A model generated the notes under the pieces. It had not been told where the DNA came from. It saw only the letters and a program-made list of their open reading frames with translations, and ran no database searches. 64,000 nt of DNA. Origin: Eucommia ulmoides. Lineage: Eukaryota > Streptophyta > Magnoliopsida > Garryales > Eucommiaceae. The translations under genes and the position numbers were made by a program. Location: positions 19,972,401-20,036,400 of the forward strand of contig CM028326.1 of assembly GCA_016647705.1 (NCBI GenBank), given 5' to 3'. Below, in pieces: positions 22,971 through 33,566 of this stretch; the first letter of the stretch is position 1, and every line of letters begins with the position of its first letter.

Positions 22971-24238
22971 ATCTCCAACATCTTGGATTTCAAGTTTTCA
23001 GATTCATAGTCCATTACTTGCTTGTTTAATGTGTTAAATGTACTTTGAAGAGCATTGATTTTAGAACACTTGTTTTTATAATCATGTGTAAGTTCTTGAT
23101 ATACATCAAAATATAATGGACCAATGCTTGAAAATTTAGTTACCTCAGCACAAGTGGCCATTAGTGCAAACATGGACGATTCTTCACTTCCTAATTTTTC
23201 CGAACTACTTGATTATGTATCATCCCAAGTAGCTTTCATGGACTTATTCTTAATTTTCTTTCCTTTCTTCTTTTCCTTTTTTTTTTTTCCTTATCCTTCT
23301 CCGGTTCAGGACAATCAGTTTGAAAATGGTCAGTCTTGTGACAGTTCCAGTATTCCACATTGTTCATGTTGAAATTCTTTCTTGTACGGAATGTTCGTTG
23401 AGTCATTCTTCTAAAATTCTTCGCGAGAAGCACCACATCTTATTTTTGCTCATTGTCAAGACTCACATCATTGTCATCATCTTCGTCAATTTTCTAAACC
23501 TTTAATGCCAATGACTTCTTTTTGATATTCCCGATGTCATCCTCATATCCTCAAATTGCCGTCTCATGTGTCATTTGGTTGCCGATGAGGTCATCAATTT
23601 CATGTTTTGCAAGATCTTTAATTTCCTCAATCGCAGTCACCTTCGGCTTTCATACTTTAGTTAAAGATTTCAATATCTTTTGAACTTTGTCCTCAGTGGA
23701 ATATAGTTTTCTGAGTTGACTCAAATGGTTGCAGATATTATTGAATCATGTGTACATCTCTTGAATCGATTCTGCTTCTCCCATTCTGAACAATTCAAAT
23801 TGACGGATTAAGACGTCGATTTTCGACTATTTCACTTGACTAGTCCCTTCGTGAGTAACCTGCAATTTGTCCCACATTTCTTTCGTCGATCCGCAACCTA
23901 AGACCCTGGAATATTCATTAGCATTTAAAGAGCAAAACAAAATAATAATTGCCTGAGAATTAATAGAAAGCTTCTGTTTATATGAAGTGATCAATTGCTC
24001 TTTCTTCTTGGCAACTCCGTTTTCCTTAGGAACAAACGGACCATCCTCAATCGCTAGCCACACGTCATAATTTGTGGTATAAAGGAATACAATTATTCTG
24101 TCCTTCCAGAATGCATAATTTCCACCTGCAAATAAAGGTGGTCGGTGCATAGACTGTCCCTCACCTAGTGTGCCTACCGGGTGCGCCTTGTGATCTTTGT
24201 TAGCTAGTATATCGGGCTAAACCAGCTTTGATGTCAAT
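22971..24238 (-). pseudogene. element A gag remnant joined to 3' LTR
   Basis: Minus-strand gag begins near 24205 with MHRPPLFAGGNYAFWKDR (about 24150) and continues through NANEYSRVLGCGSTKEMWDK to about 23827. After frameshifts and stops it gives FELFRMGEAESIQEMYT, ESIQ-type capsid text, and a zinc-knuckle region NVEYWNCHKTDHFQTDCPE (about 23300-23360) in which the first Cys of the CCHC is Tyr. A Lys/Arg-rich stretch follows. The sequence then runs about 300 bp further (homologous to 29640-29860 in B) and jumps straight into the 3' LTR at 22970. Protease, integrase, RT and RNase H are gone. Confidence 0.8.
24231..24238 (-). other. element A primer-binding site
   Basis: On the minus strand the 5' LTR ends ...GGGCCAACA and is followed by ATTGACATCAAAGCTGG, a decayed relative of the initiator-tRNA-Met site TGGTATCAGAGC used by copia elements. 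Element B has TTGGCATCAGTGCTGG at the same place. Confidence 0.6.
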
Positions 24239-26097
24239 TGTTGGCCCAGTGATCTACCAAAAAAAGGGGTGAATTGAGTAGTTATAAAATTAAAACAAAT
24301 AATTATCTTTTCAACACTAAAATTCAAACATTTAATATAATCCTAAATTAATTATTATTTCTTTATATAGCAGCGGATAAGTATAATTAGCTCTAGGTGT
24401 ATACCCAAACAAAAACAAAATATGAAAATACAGCACACCACAATGTATACTGGTTCACCAAGCTACTCTTGGCTAATTCAGTCCTTCGAGCTCCACGGAG
24501 AGTCGCATCTACTAAACACTAATATTCTTTTAACTAGGTAGGAGCCAAATCTTTACACAATGATTCTTTTCACTGGCTCATAATCAACCTTTACAATTCA
24601 TTTTTCATAAGTTAAGGAAGAACCTCTATCTTTTTAACAGACAAAAGATTAACCTAATTCTTTTATACTTAGGCTAAGAATCAAACCTCACAAAATAAAT
24701 CACTCCAAGTATCCTTTTCACTGGTAAGGATAGAACCGTTAGAAATCACACAAACTAATTATAATCAGAAAGAACTAATACTTATCACTTTTCACGGAAA
24801 AGAGTAACCTAACATTTTTATACCTTAGGTAAATATCAAATCTCAATCTCTTTACCAGAAAAGATTGAAACCAAGCTACCCCTAATTAGATATTTCCAAC
24901 AATATCTAATCCCCACAAAACTCACCAATTACAATAAATTGATAAGTTTTTTTTCCCACACGGAGCTTCTACTACCTCAAATTAATTTAAACTTAGTTAA
25001 TGTCGCAAATTTTTACTAGTGATAAAAAATTTTGTGAAAAATTCAAAATTTGATTATAAAATAAGTGGGTAGCACACAATTGAGCATGAAATCAGATTTT
25101 TACCAAAAATAGTTTTAAAATATTTTTATACAATTGAAAGTTCAAACAACGATTTCTCAACGATCAAAACAAATCCAAGCAATCAATAATGATATCAAAT
25201 AACAATTAAAAGTAAACTCTTGGAATGATCTCACCTAGATATCACCGAAAAAATAAAAATTTAATCGCTGTAAGACTTTAGATCGATGATAGCAAAAATT
25301 TCAACACACTTTCTCAAGAACTTTTCTCAAAGATAATCTCACAATATAATTTCAGAATAATGACTCTCAGAAAGCTCAAGAACTGAATAGCTCTTGATAG
25401 AATGACATATTGGGATATCTCACAAGTGAAAAACGCAAGTCTATTCAAATAGATTTGAAACAAGCCATCTAACGGCTAGTTCCCACAAGATATGACACTT
25501 AATTGCTCATATGGAACCCATATATCAATATGACTCAATCCTATTTCAAAACACTGAATTATGACTTTTAAATCTCTCAATTAAGTCTCTCAAATATTTC
25601 TCAATCTCAGATCGATAAGATAGGAAATATTAAATAGACCAATTTGAGAAACACTTAAAATAAGTGTATCATATCTATAGGGATAATCAAATAAGGATGA
25701 TATATCTATTATAAGTTCAAATCCCTAAGATATCTCCAAAAAACTAGCCAAAAAACGGCTAGTTAATGGCTACTTTTAGATCAAATCCACGAAATCCTCC
25801 AAACCTGAAACAACACAGTCAGTTAATTGACCAAACCCTATCAGTCGATCGATCGATTCAGGTTGTAGCCCAATCCAAACTTATTTTCCAGTCGGTCGAC
25901 CGATCCTCCATGTGTTAGTTGACCTATTCATTCAAGATACTCCCCAGGCCATTTTTTAGCCATAGTCAGTCGACCTATCATCGATGGTCAGTTGACCGAT
26001 CGATTAAGAGAGCTCACATCTCGGTCATCAGTTAACCGATCGATTCAGAGACTTTTCCAATTCCTAGCCATTTCTCGTCAGTTGACCGATCTTCCCT
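24239..26097 (-). repeat. element A 5' LTR, truncated
   Basis: It aligns with the left LTR from its 3' end (TGTTGGCCCAGTGATCTACC in +) to about 26097, then stops inside the GTCGAC-type repeat cluster. The missing part corresponds to the first about 480 bp of the LTR on its own strand. The join to gypsy sequence occurs at or near TTCCCTACCCGTCC. Confidence 0.75.
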
Positions 26098-26264
26098 ACC
26101 CGTCCGTCACGCGTACCCTCTTGGAATTTGCTTCTGTCTCCTTCTTAATAGTGAAGGAAAGTCTGTGCTCGGGATTTGTTCATGATTCAACAAGTGCCTT
26201 TTAGAATTTTACCCGTCTGGGGTTCAATCGTGCTATCCCTGCCAAGCAAACAGGCACATAGGGG
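26098..26264 (+). other. gypsy sliver between copia elements A and B
   Basis: Matches 41735-41883 of gypsy copy 2 (shared TTGGAATTT, GTTCA(T/C)GATTCAACAAGTG-like text, GGGGTTCA). It proves that A and B are two separate insertions into the same gypsy element. Confidence 0.8.
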
Positions 26265-28583
26265 TGGTTGATCCTAAGATTTTGATGGACAATTAAATGC
26301 TAATATTTTTGGTGGAACTAATAATTTTATTGAGTGTTTCAGTTTATTAGTTCCAGTGATAAAAATGATCATGAAAATATTGTGACAATGCTAAAGATGA
26401 TGACAAAGATGATGGAAGATTAAGAGTTTGAAGAAACTAAAGAACTTAGGTAAAATAACTCAGGTTAAATTATAACTCTTAATGTATCCCGATTAGGATC
26501 ACACACGATATAAAATGTATTTCAAAATTATGTTTACTTTTATAGGATCCTAATTAGTTAAATTATTTGCTCCTATGTGTAATTGAAAAATAAATAAAGA
26601 TAATTGACTAAAATTGAATTTAAGACTCAGTAGAGCTAATAGAGAAAAAAATCGATTAAAATGGTGAAAACGTCGAAGAAAATGAATGAAAATGAATTAA
26701 GGAGAGGTGTTCCAGAAGTGCTCAGTCGACAGGTAAGTCAACCTGTGGTTATAAAGTGAACTCTCTAGATCATTTGGTCGATAGGTAAGTCGACCTGTGC
26801 TTAGAGGTTGAACTCTCTAAATTGTTCGATCAACAGGTAGGTCGACCTATGGCTAAAAAAGGAACTCTCTAGATCTCTAAGTCGACAGATAGGTCGACTT
26901 GTCAAACATTCTAAATCGCCCAGTCGACAGATGAAGTATGGGCGGTCGATCGATCAGCGAAGGATTTTTGGCTTGGCTACATCCTGAATTGGGCGGTCAA
27001 CCGATAGGTCTTGGCCAGTCGACAGGTGGAGCTATCTCATGATTTATGGAATTTCAGATTTTATTAAAAATGTACCCATTATTAACCATTTTATGGTTAA
27101 GATATGCGAGATATCTTAGAAATCTGATATGTTTTGAGTTATTTAATTAATATTTAAATATCCTTATAGATATGGTTCAAGTAGTTTTGATATTTCTCAA
27201 TTTGATACATGAATTCTTTCTATCTTCTCTAATTGAGTTTGAGTAAAAGTTTGAGGGACTTAATTGAATATTTTAAGAGATATTTTAAGTGAATTATACC
27301 AAGAATGAATCATTATGATATACAGGGTCTATTGATGTAATTAAATATCACGATTTGTGGGAACTAGTCGTTATAAGGCTTGTTTCAAGTGACTTTAAGT
27401 AGACCTGCGAATTTCACATGTTAGATATATAGAAATTAAGATAATCTAAATCATTCTGAGTTATTCAGCTCTCGTGCTTTCTAAGAGTAATCATACTGAG
27501 TATATTGTGAGATCTTTCTTGATATTTATTCTCGAGAAATATTTGTTGTGGATTATTGTTACTACCGATCTGAAGTTACATTACTAATCATTATTTATTC
27601 GGTGGAATCCTGGTGAGATCATTCCAAATTAGTTACTATTAATTGTTGCTTGATTCTAATATTTATTATTTGAAATTTGATCTTTCAAATTGTTTTCTGA
27701 ATTTTTTATTGAAAATTATTTTTGAAACAATTTCTTGGGAAAATATGATTACGTGCTTAACTGTTTGCTATCCATCTTTATTTGAAATCAGATTTTGAAA
27801 TTCTTATTTTTTTATCACTAGTATGGGGACATTAATTGAGTTTGAATTTTTATGGGATGGTAGAAGCTCCGAGTGAAAATATTATTTATCAATTGCTTGT
27901 AATTGGTGAGTTGAGTATCGAATTAGATACTACTAGGAGTGTCTAATCAAGGGTAACTAGTTTCAATCTCTTCTAGTAAAGAGGTTGAGGTTTTGATCTT
28001 TGCCTAGAGTATAAAAAGATTAAGTGTTAATTCTTCCTTGATTGAATTTGTGAGTGAATTATAACGGTTCAATCCTTACCGGATAAAAGGATATTTGGAG
28101 CGTGTTTGTGTAAGGTTTAATTCTTGAGTTTAAGGTATAAAAAGAATTAGGTCGTGATTCTTCCTATAATAGAATTAGGTTAATATTCCTCCTGGTAAAA
28201 AGATAGAGGTTATTCATTAGCCTGTGAAAAAAAATTGTAAAGGTTGATTCTAAACCTGTGAAAAGAATCTTTGTGAGAGTTTGATTCCTACCTTCAAACG
28301 AATCTTGAGTTTAGTGGGTGCGACTCTTCGCAGAGTTCAGGAGACTGGATTACCCAAGAGTAGCTTGGTAACCGAATATAAATCTATGTGTGCTGCATTA
28401 TTTATATTGTTTATATTTTCTTGTTTGGGTGTGCGCCTAATTGATAACACACGTCCGCTGCTATAAAGATAATAATTAATTTTAAGATAAAATTAATTGT
28501 TTGATTTTTGAAGTGTTATATTCTGATAAGTTTTTAATACTACCCAATTCACCCCCCTCTTGGGTAGCTCACTAGGCCAATAA
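26265..28583 (+). repeat. element B 5' LTR
   Basis: Starts TGGTTGATCCTAAG and ends at CCAATAA immediately before the PBS. It has a cluster of AGGTAAGTCGACCTGT-type palindromes at about 26725-27025 and a CCCAATTCACCCCCCTCTTGGG end typical of SIRE-like LTRs. Confidence 0.85.
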
Positions 28584-28605
28584 TTGGCATCAGTGCTGGT
28601 TTAGC
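28584..28605 (+). other. element B primer-binding site
   Basis: TTGGCATCAGTGCTGG follows the LTR, a variant of the initiator tRNA-Met site TGGTATCAGAGC. Confidence 0.7.
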
Positions 28606-28632
28606 TCGACACATTTAACTAACAAAGATTAC

Positions 28633-30000
28633 ATGGCGCACATAATAGGCATAATAGCTAAGGGGTAGTCTATGCACCGACTACCGTTGTTTGCAGGTGA
28701 AAATTATTCGTTCTGGAAAGACAGAACGATAACCATCCTTCATACTACAAATTACGATGTGTAGCTAACAATCGAGGATGGTCCGTTTGTTCCAATAGAA
28801 AACGGAATTGAGAAGACGAAAGAGCAGTTGACTGCTTCTGGCAAGCAGAAACTTTCTATGAACTCTCAAGTTATTAATATTTTACTTTGTTCTTTTGATG
28901 TTAATGAATACTCAAGAGTTTCAAGTTGTAAATCAACAAAGGAGATGTGAGACAAGCTACAAGTTACTCATGATGGGACAAATCAAGTGAAGCAATCAAA
29001 AATCAATGCTCTTATAAGGAAATTTGAATTGTTCAGAATGGAAGAAAGTGAATCGATTCAAGATATGTATACTCGCTTCAGCAACATTTGTAATCACTCG
29101 AGTCAACTTGGAAAGCCATATTGCATGGTGGATAGAGTTTGAAAGATTTTAAGATCTTTGATAAAAGTATGGGAGTCGAAGGTGACTGCAATTGAGGAAG
29201 CTAAGGATCTTGGCAAATACGAAATTGATGATCTCATAGGCAACTTAGTGATTCATTAAATGGAAATTAAAGGATATGAGGATGACACTGGAAATAGCAA
29301 GAGAAAATCCTTGGCGTTAAAAGCTCAGAAAATTAAAAAAGAGAATGATAGTGATGATGAAAGTCTTAATAGTGAGCAAGAGAAAGACGTTGCGCTTCTC
29401 ACAAAGAATTTTAGAAAAAATACTTGGCGTACATTCTGCGGGAGAATAAACTTCAACATGAACAATTTGGAATACTACAACTGTCACAAGACCGGTCACT
29501 TTCAAACTGATTGTCCTAAACCGAAAAAGGATAAAGAAGATGAGAAGAAGAAAAAAAAAAAAAAAAGAGAAAGAAGAAGTCTATGAAGGCTACTTGGGAT
29601 GATACCGAATCAAGTAGCTCCAAAAAATTAGAAAGTTAACAAAATGTCTATGTTTGCATTGATGGCCACTGGTAGTAAGGTAACAAAATATTCAAGTTCT
29701 TATCATTTAGATTTTGATGAATTATTTTATGTTTATCAAGAACTTTTGCATGATTATAAAAATCAGTGTTCCAAAATAAATGTCCTTCAAAGTATAATTA
29801 ATACATTAAATAAGCAAATAATGGACTACGAATCTAAAAACAATGAATTGAAATCCAAGATATCGGATTTACATTCAATTGTTCTCAAATTCACCGATGG
29901 TGAAAATAACTTGAAAAGCCTTTTACGAATTGCACGTGGAATTTTTGATAAAGCTGGTATTGAATTTCTGAAAAATCTTAAATAAAAACGTTTTCAAAAA
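28633..30000 (+). pseudogene. element B gag pseudogene
   Basis: Starts at ATG 28633 (MAHIIGIIAKG then a stop). HRLPLFAGENYSFWKDR, NEYSRVSSCKSTKEM, FELFRMEESESIQDMYTR and LGKYEIDDLIG are UBN2/retrotrans_gag-type copia capsid text. The zinc knuckle EYYNCHKTGHFQTDCPK (about 29465-29515) lacks the first Cys (Tyr instead) and is followed by a Lys-rich run and, after a stop, a coiled-coil-like region 29644-29985 (YQELLHDYKNQCSKINVLQS). TGG to TAG or TGA changes account for several stops (YDV-stop-LTIEDG, EM-stop-DKLQV). Confidence 0.85.
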
Positions 30001-33000
30001 TTCTTTTTTGAAACCAAAGATCTTGTTAGATGTTTTAAATGTAATGTTGCGGGGCATATTATTCGTAAATGTTTTACTAAAATATCTAAATGTAGACAAG
30101 TTTGAGTTCCAAAAGAAACTAAAATTGTCCCGACTAACAAGATCGGACCCACGTAAACTGGATACCACTTAGGAACTATTTGAGGTGTTCCTTGTAGGTT
30201 ATTCTAAAAGTATCAATAAGCAAGGACAAATAGTTCCTAGACAGCGGTTGTTCTCGACACATGACGGGAGATAAATCAAAATTCACATCTTTGACACCTA
30301 AGGATGGAGGTTATGTGACTTTTGGAGACAACACAAAGGATAAAATTATCGGTATAGATAATATTGGTAATGGTACTACTATTATTAAAGATGTGTTGCT
30401 AGTTGATGAACTCAAACATAATTTGCTTATAATTAGTCAACTATGTGACAAGGGTTATAATGTCGTATTTGATCATGATAAGTGCATTATTAAGAATGGT
30501 CATGATAGTAGTATTTTGTTAGTTGTATCACATTTTGAGAATATTTATACTTACTCATTTGATGATTTTACTTCTCAAAATTCATCCTGTTTGAATGCTT
30601 TATCTGAAAATAGTTGGTTATAGCATAGGAAACTTGGGCGTGCTAGTATGGAGCTAATTTCTAAATTCTCTAAGAAGAGTCTCGTACGTGGCCTACCTAA
30701 TTTACAATTTGTGAAAGATAAAATATGTGATGCGTGTCATTAGGCAAGCAGTCTAAATCATAATTTAAGAAAAAAAAAATGCACACGTCCACATCTAGAT
30801 GTCTTGAATTGTTTCATCTTGATTTATTTGGACCAAATTTTGTTGCTAGTCTTGGTGATAAGTTTTATGCCTTCGTAATAGTTAATGATTATTCTAGATT
30901 TACCTGGGTGTTTTTCCCTGCTAAGAAAAGTGAAGTTACATCTGTGTTTGCTAAATTTTGTAAACGTATTCAAAATGAGAAGCAATGTTCTATTATTAAT
31001 ATTTGTAGTGACAGAGGAAGATAGTTTAAGAATGATAATGTTATCAGTTACTGTGATGAGCATGGTTATACTCATAACTTCTTTGTATCAAGATCACCAC
31101 AACAAAATAGTGTAGTGAAAAGAAAGAATAAGACGCTTCAAGAAATGGCCAGAACAATGCTTAATAAAAATCGCTTACCAACCTACTTCTAGGCCAAAGC
31201 AATAAGTATAGCTTGTTATGTGGTGAATCAACTATTGATTCGTAGAGGGTTTAATAAAACCTCATATGAAATCTTGGATAGTAAGACTCCTAACATTTGC
31301 TATTTTAAAGTATTTGGGTGTAAATGCTTCATTCTGAATGACAAAGATAATCTAGGTAAATTTGATGCTAAATCTGATTATGAGATTTTCCTTGGATATG
31401 CTACTAACAGTAAAGCTTATAAAGTTTACAATAAACATACATTAATAGTATAAGAATCTATACATATTGTATTTGAAGAAGCTGACCAATTTTTGTTGAG
31501 AAATGTTTTGGATGATGATGATGTAGGTATTTCAAATAACCGAAACCAAGGTAAAAATACAGCTAAGGAGTCTCAAAAATATGAGGAGGCTAAGGAAGAG
31601 GATTCAACGTTACCACGAGTTATAAAGACAGTACCGGGACATTCGGTAAAAAAAATTATTGGTAATTTCAAAAGAGGTGTAAGTACTCGTTCCTCTATTA
31701 GAAATATAATTAAACTTGCTTTCTTATCTCAAATTGAGCCTAAATATGCAAATGAGGCGTTAACTAGTAAATCTTGGATTTCCACAATGCAAGATGAGTT
31801 AGTTCAATTTGAGCGGAACAAAGTATGATGTCTTTTTTCGAGACCAGACTTTCATCTTGTTATTGGTACTAAATGGGTTTTTCGAAATAAAAAGGATGAG
31901 TCTAGTATGGTAATTAGAAACAAAGCAAGATTAGTGTCAGAGGGCTATAATCAAGAGGAATGAATTGATTATGATGAAACCTATGCTTCTGTGGCTAGAT
32001 TAGAAGCTATTAGAATGCTACTCGCTTTTGCATACTCATGAAATTTTAAGGTATATCAAATGGATGTTAAGAGTGCATTTCTAAATAGCTTTCTAGCGGA
32101 AGAAGTTTATGTGGAACAGCCCCTGGGATTTGAAAGTGATAAATTTTTCGATCATGTATCTAAACTTCGTAAGGCTTTGTATGGGCTCAAACAAGCTCCT
32201 AGAGCTTGGTATGAGACTTAGCCGATATTTGATCGGAAAAGATTTTCGAAGGGGTATTTGTGATATAACACTATTTGTTAAGTAAACTGACTCTAATATC
32301 CTATTAGTACAAGTTTATATTGATGACATTATTTTTGGATCTACTAATGAAGATCTTTGCCAAGAGTTTGCTAAGAAAATGCAGGTCGAATTTGAAATGA
32401 GCATGATGGGAGAGCTAAAAAAATTCTTGGGTTCCAAATTAAGCAAAGCAAAGAGGGGATATTCATAAACCAAGGTAAATAAAGTAAGGAGTTGTTAAAG
32501 AAATATGGATTGAATGGTTTTAAAGAATACAAAAACTCTCATGCCAACGACTACAAAAGATAGACAAAAATGATATGGGCAAAAGTGTTAATGAAAAAAT
32601 GTATTGAGGTAAGATTAGTAGGCTATTATATTTAATTGCTAGTAGACTTGATATCATGTATAGTCTTTGTTTAAGTGTTAGATTTCAGTCTTGTCCTAAA
32701 GAATCGCACTTGACTGCGATTAAGCGAATTTTTCGATATTTAAAGAGGACGACTAACCTAGGAATATGGTATCCTAGGAGGAGTGATTTTAAATTAATAA
32801 AGTTACTCCGACGTTAATTTTGTCGGTTACAAAGTTGAGCGAAAAAGCATAAGTGGGTCATGTCATTTGTTAGGACATGCTTTGGTTTCTTGGTCAAGCA
32901 AGAAACAGAATTCGATAGCCTTATCCACTATTGAGGCTGAGTATATGGCAGCTGGTAACTATTGTACTCAAATTTTATATATTAAGCAATAATTAAATGA

Positions 33001-33280
33001 TTTTGGAATCTGTATGGAGGTGGTCCCGATTTATTGTGATAATAAAAGTGCTATTTGTCTAAGTAAGAATCTTACACAACTCTAACAAACTAAGCACATA
33101 GAGATTAGACATCACTTTATTCATTATCACATTCAGAAAAATATACATTGTTATTGAATATATTGATACCTCCGACTAACTAGCTGATTTTTTTACCAAA
33201 CTATTAGTGGAGAATCAGTTTGTAAAAATCATTCGCGATTTGGGTATAGCTAGGCATAACGATGTATGCCTAGAGTAGTG
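30001..33280 (+). pseudogene. element B pol pseudogene (PR-INT-RT-RH)
   Basis: A second zinc knuckle CFKCNVAGHIIRKC lies near 30030. Protease remains: HMTGDKSKF near 30260, then VTFGDNTKDKIIG. GAG-pre-integrase: HRKLGRASMELISKF...ICDACH, with the second zinc His changed (GHAS to GRAS). Integrase: LFHLDLFGP (first Asp), CSDRGR (second Asp, then stop), and SPQQNSVVKRKN where the catalytic Glu is Lys. [55 protein letters not shown], then in another frame YIDDIIFGSTNED. RNase H: KQNSIALSTIEAEYMAAG. The order PR-INT-RT-RH and YIDD place it in Ty1/copia; long LTRs favour SIRE/Maximus. There are many stops and shifts. Confidence 0.85.
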
Positions 33281-33320
33281 TTTCTTTGTAGTTCCCCTCC
33301 CCAATTTTTTTTAAGATGAC

Positions 33321-33566
33321 AAAGGGGGAGAATTAATTGACGTTTTAATGAATATCTCAAGAAGGAACTTGAATTATCTTGTTGAATATCTTAAGGGGGA
33401 GTTTATTATATATTGAAATTTGTTCTTTGTTGAACATCTTATGATTACCTTCATTACTTTGCTTTAACGAGTTAAAGAACCCGTCTTCGGATTTAGGGGG
33501 AGTGTGGTTACATTTTTATTTTGAAGAAAATATCAAAGTTAATTGTCATCTTCAAAACGGATGAGA
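33321..33566 (+). other. polypurine tracts and 3' spacer of element B
   Basis: Three purine tracts precede the 3' LTR: AAAGGGGGAG (33321), TTAAGGGGGA (33391) and TTTAGGGGGAG (about 33492). Any could act as the plus-strand primer, but none abuts the LTR start as aligned (33567), and the LTR start itself is damaged (GTTTTTATTC instead of TGGTTGATCC). Confidence 0.55.

Larger units (their letters stand above)
20576..26097 (-). mobile_element. copia element A (SIRE/Maximus-like), internally deleted, minus strand
   Basis: Two long related LTRs (20576-22970 and 24239-about 26097) enclose only 1.27 kb of internal sequence, all gag. Comparison with gypsy copy 2 shows it lies within gypsy sequence homologous to 41336-41735. 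The left gypsy flank stops at AGTAT (20571-20575). On the right, gypsy sequence resumes near 26098-26110, but about 400 bp of gypsy and about 480 bp of the right LTR are missing, so a deletion removed the right boundary and target duplication. pol is absent. Confidence 0.8.
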
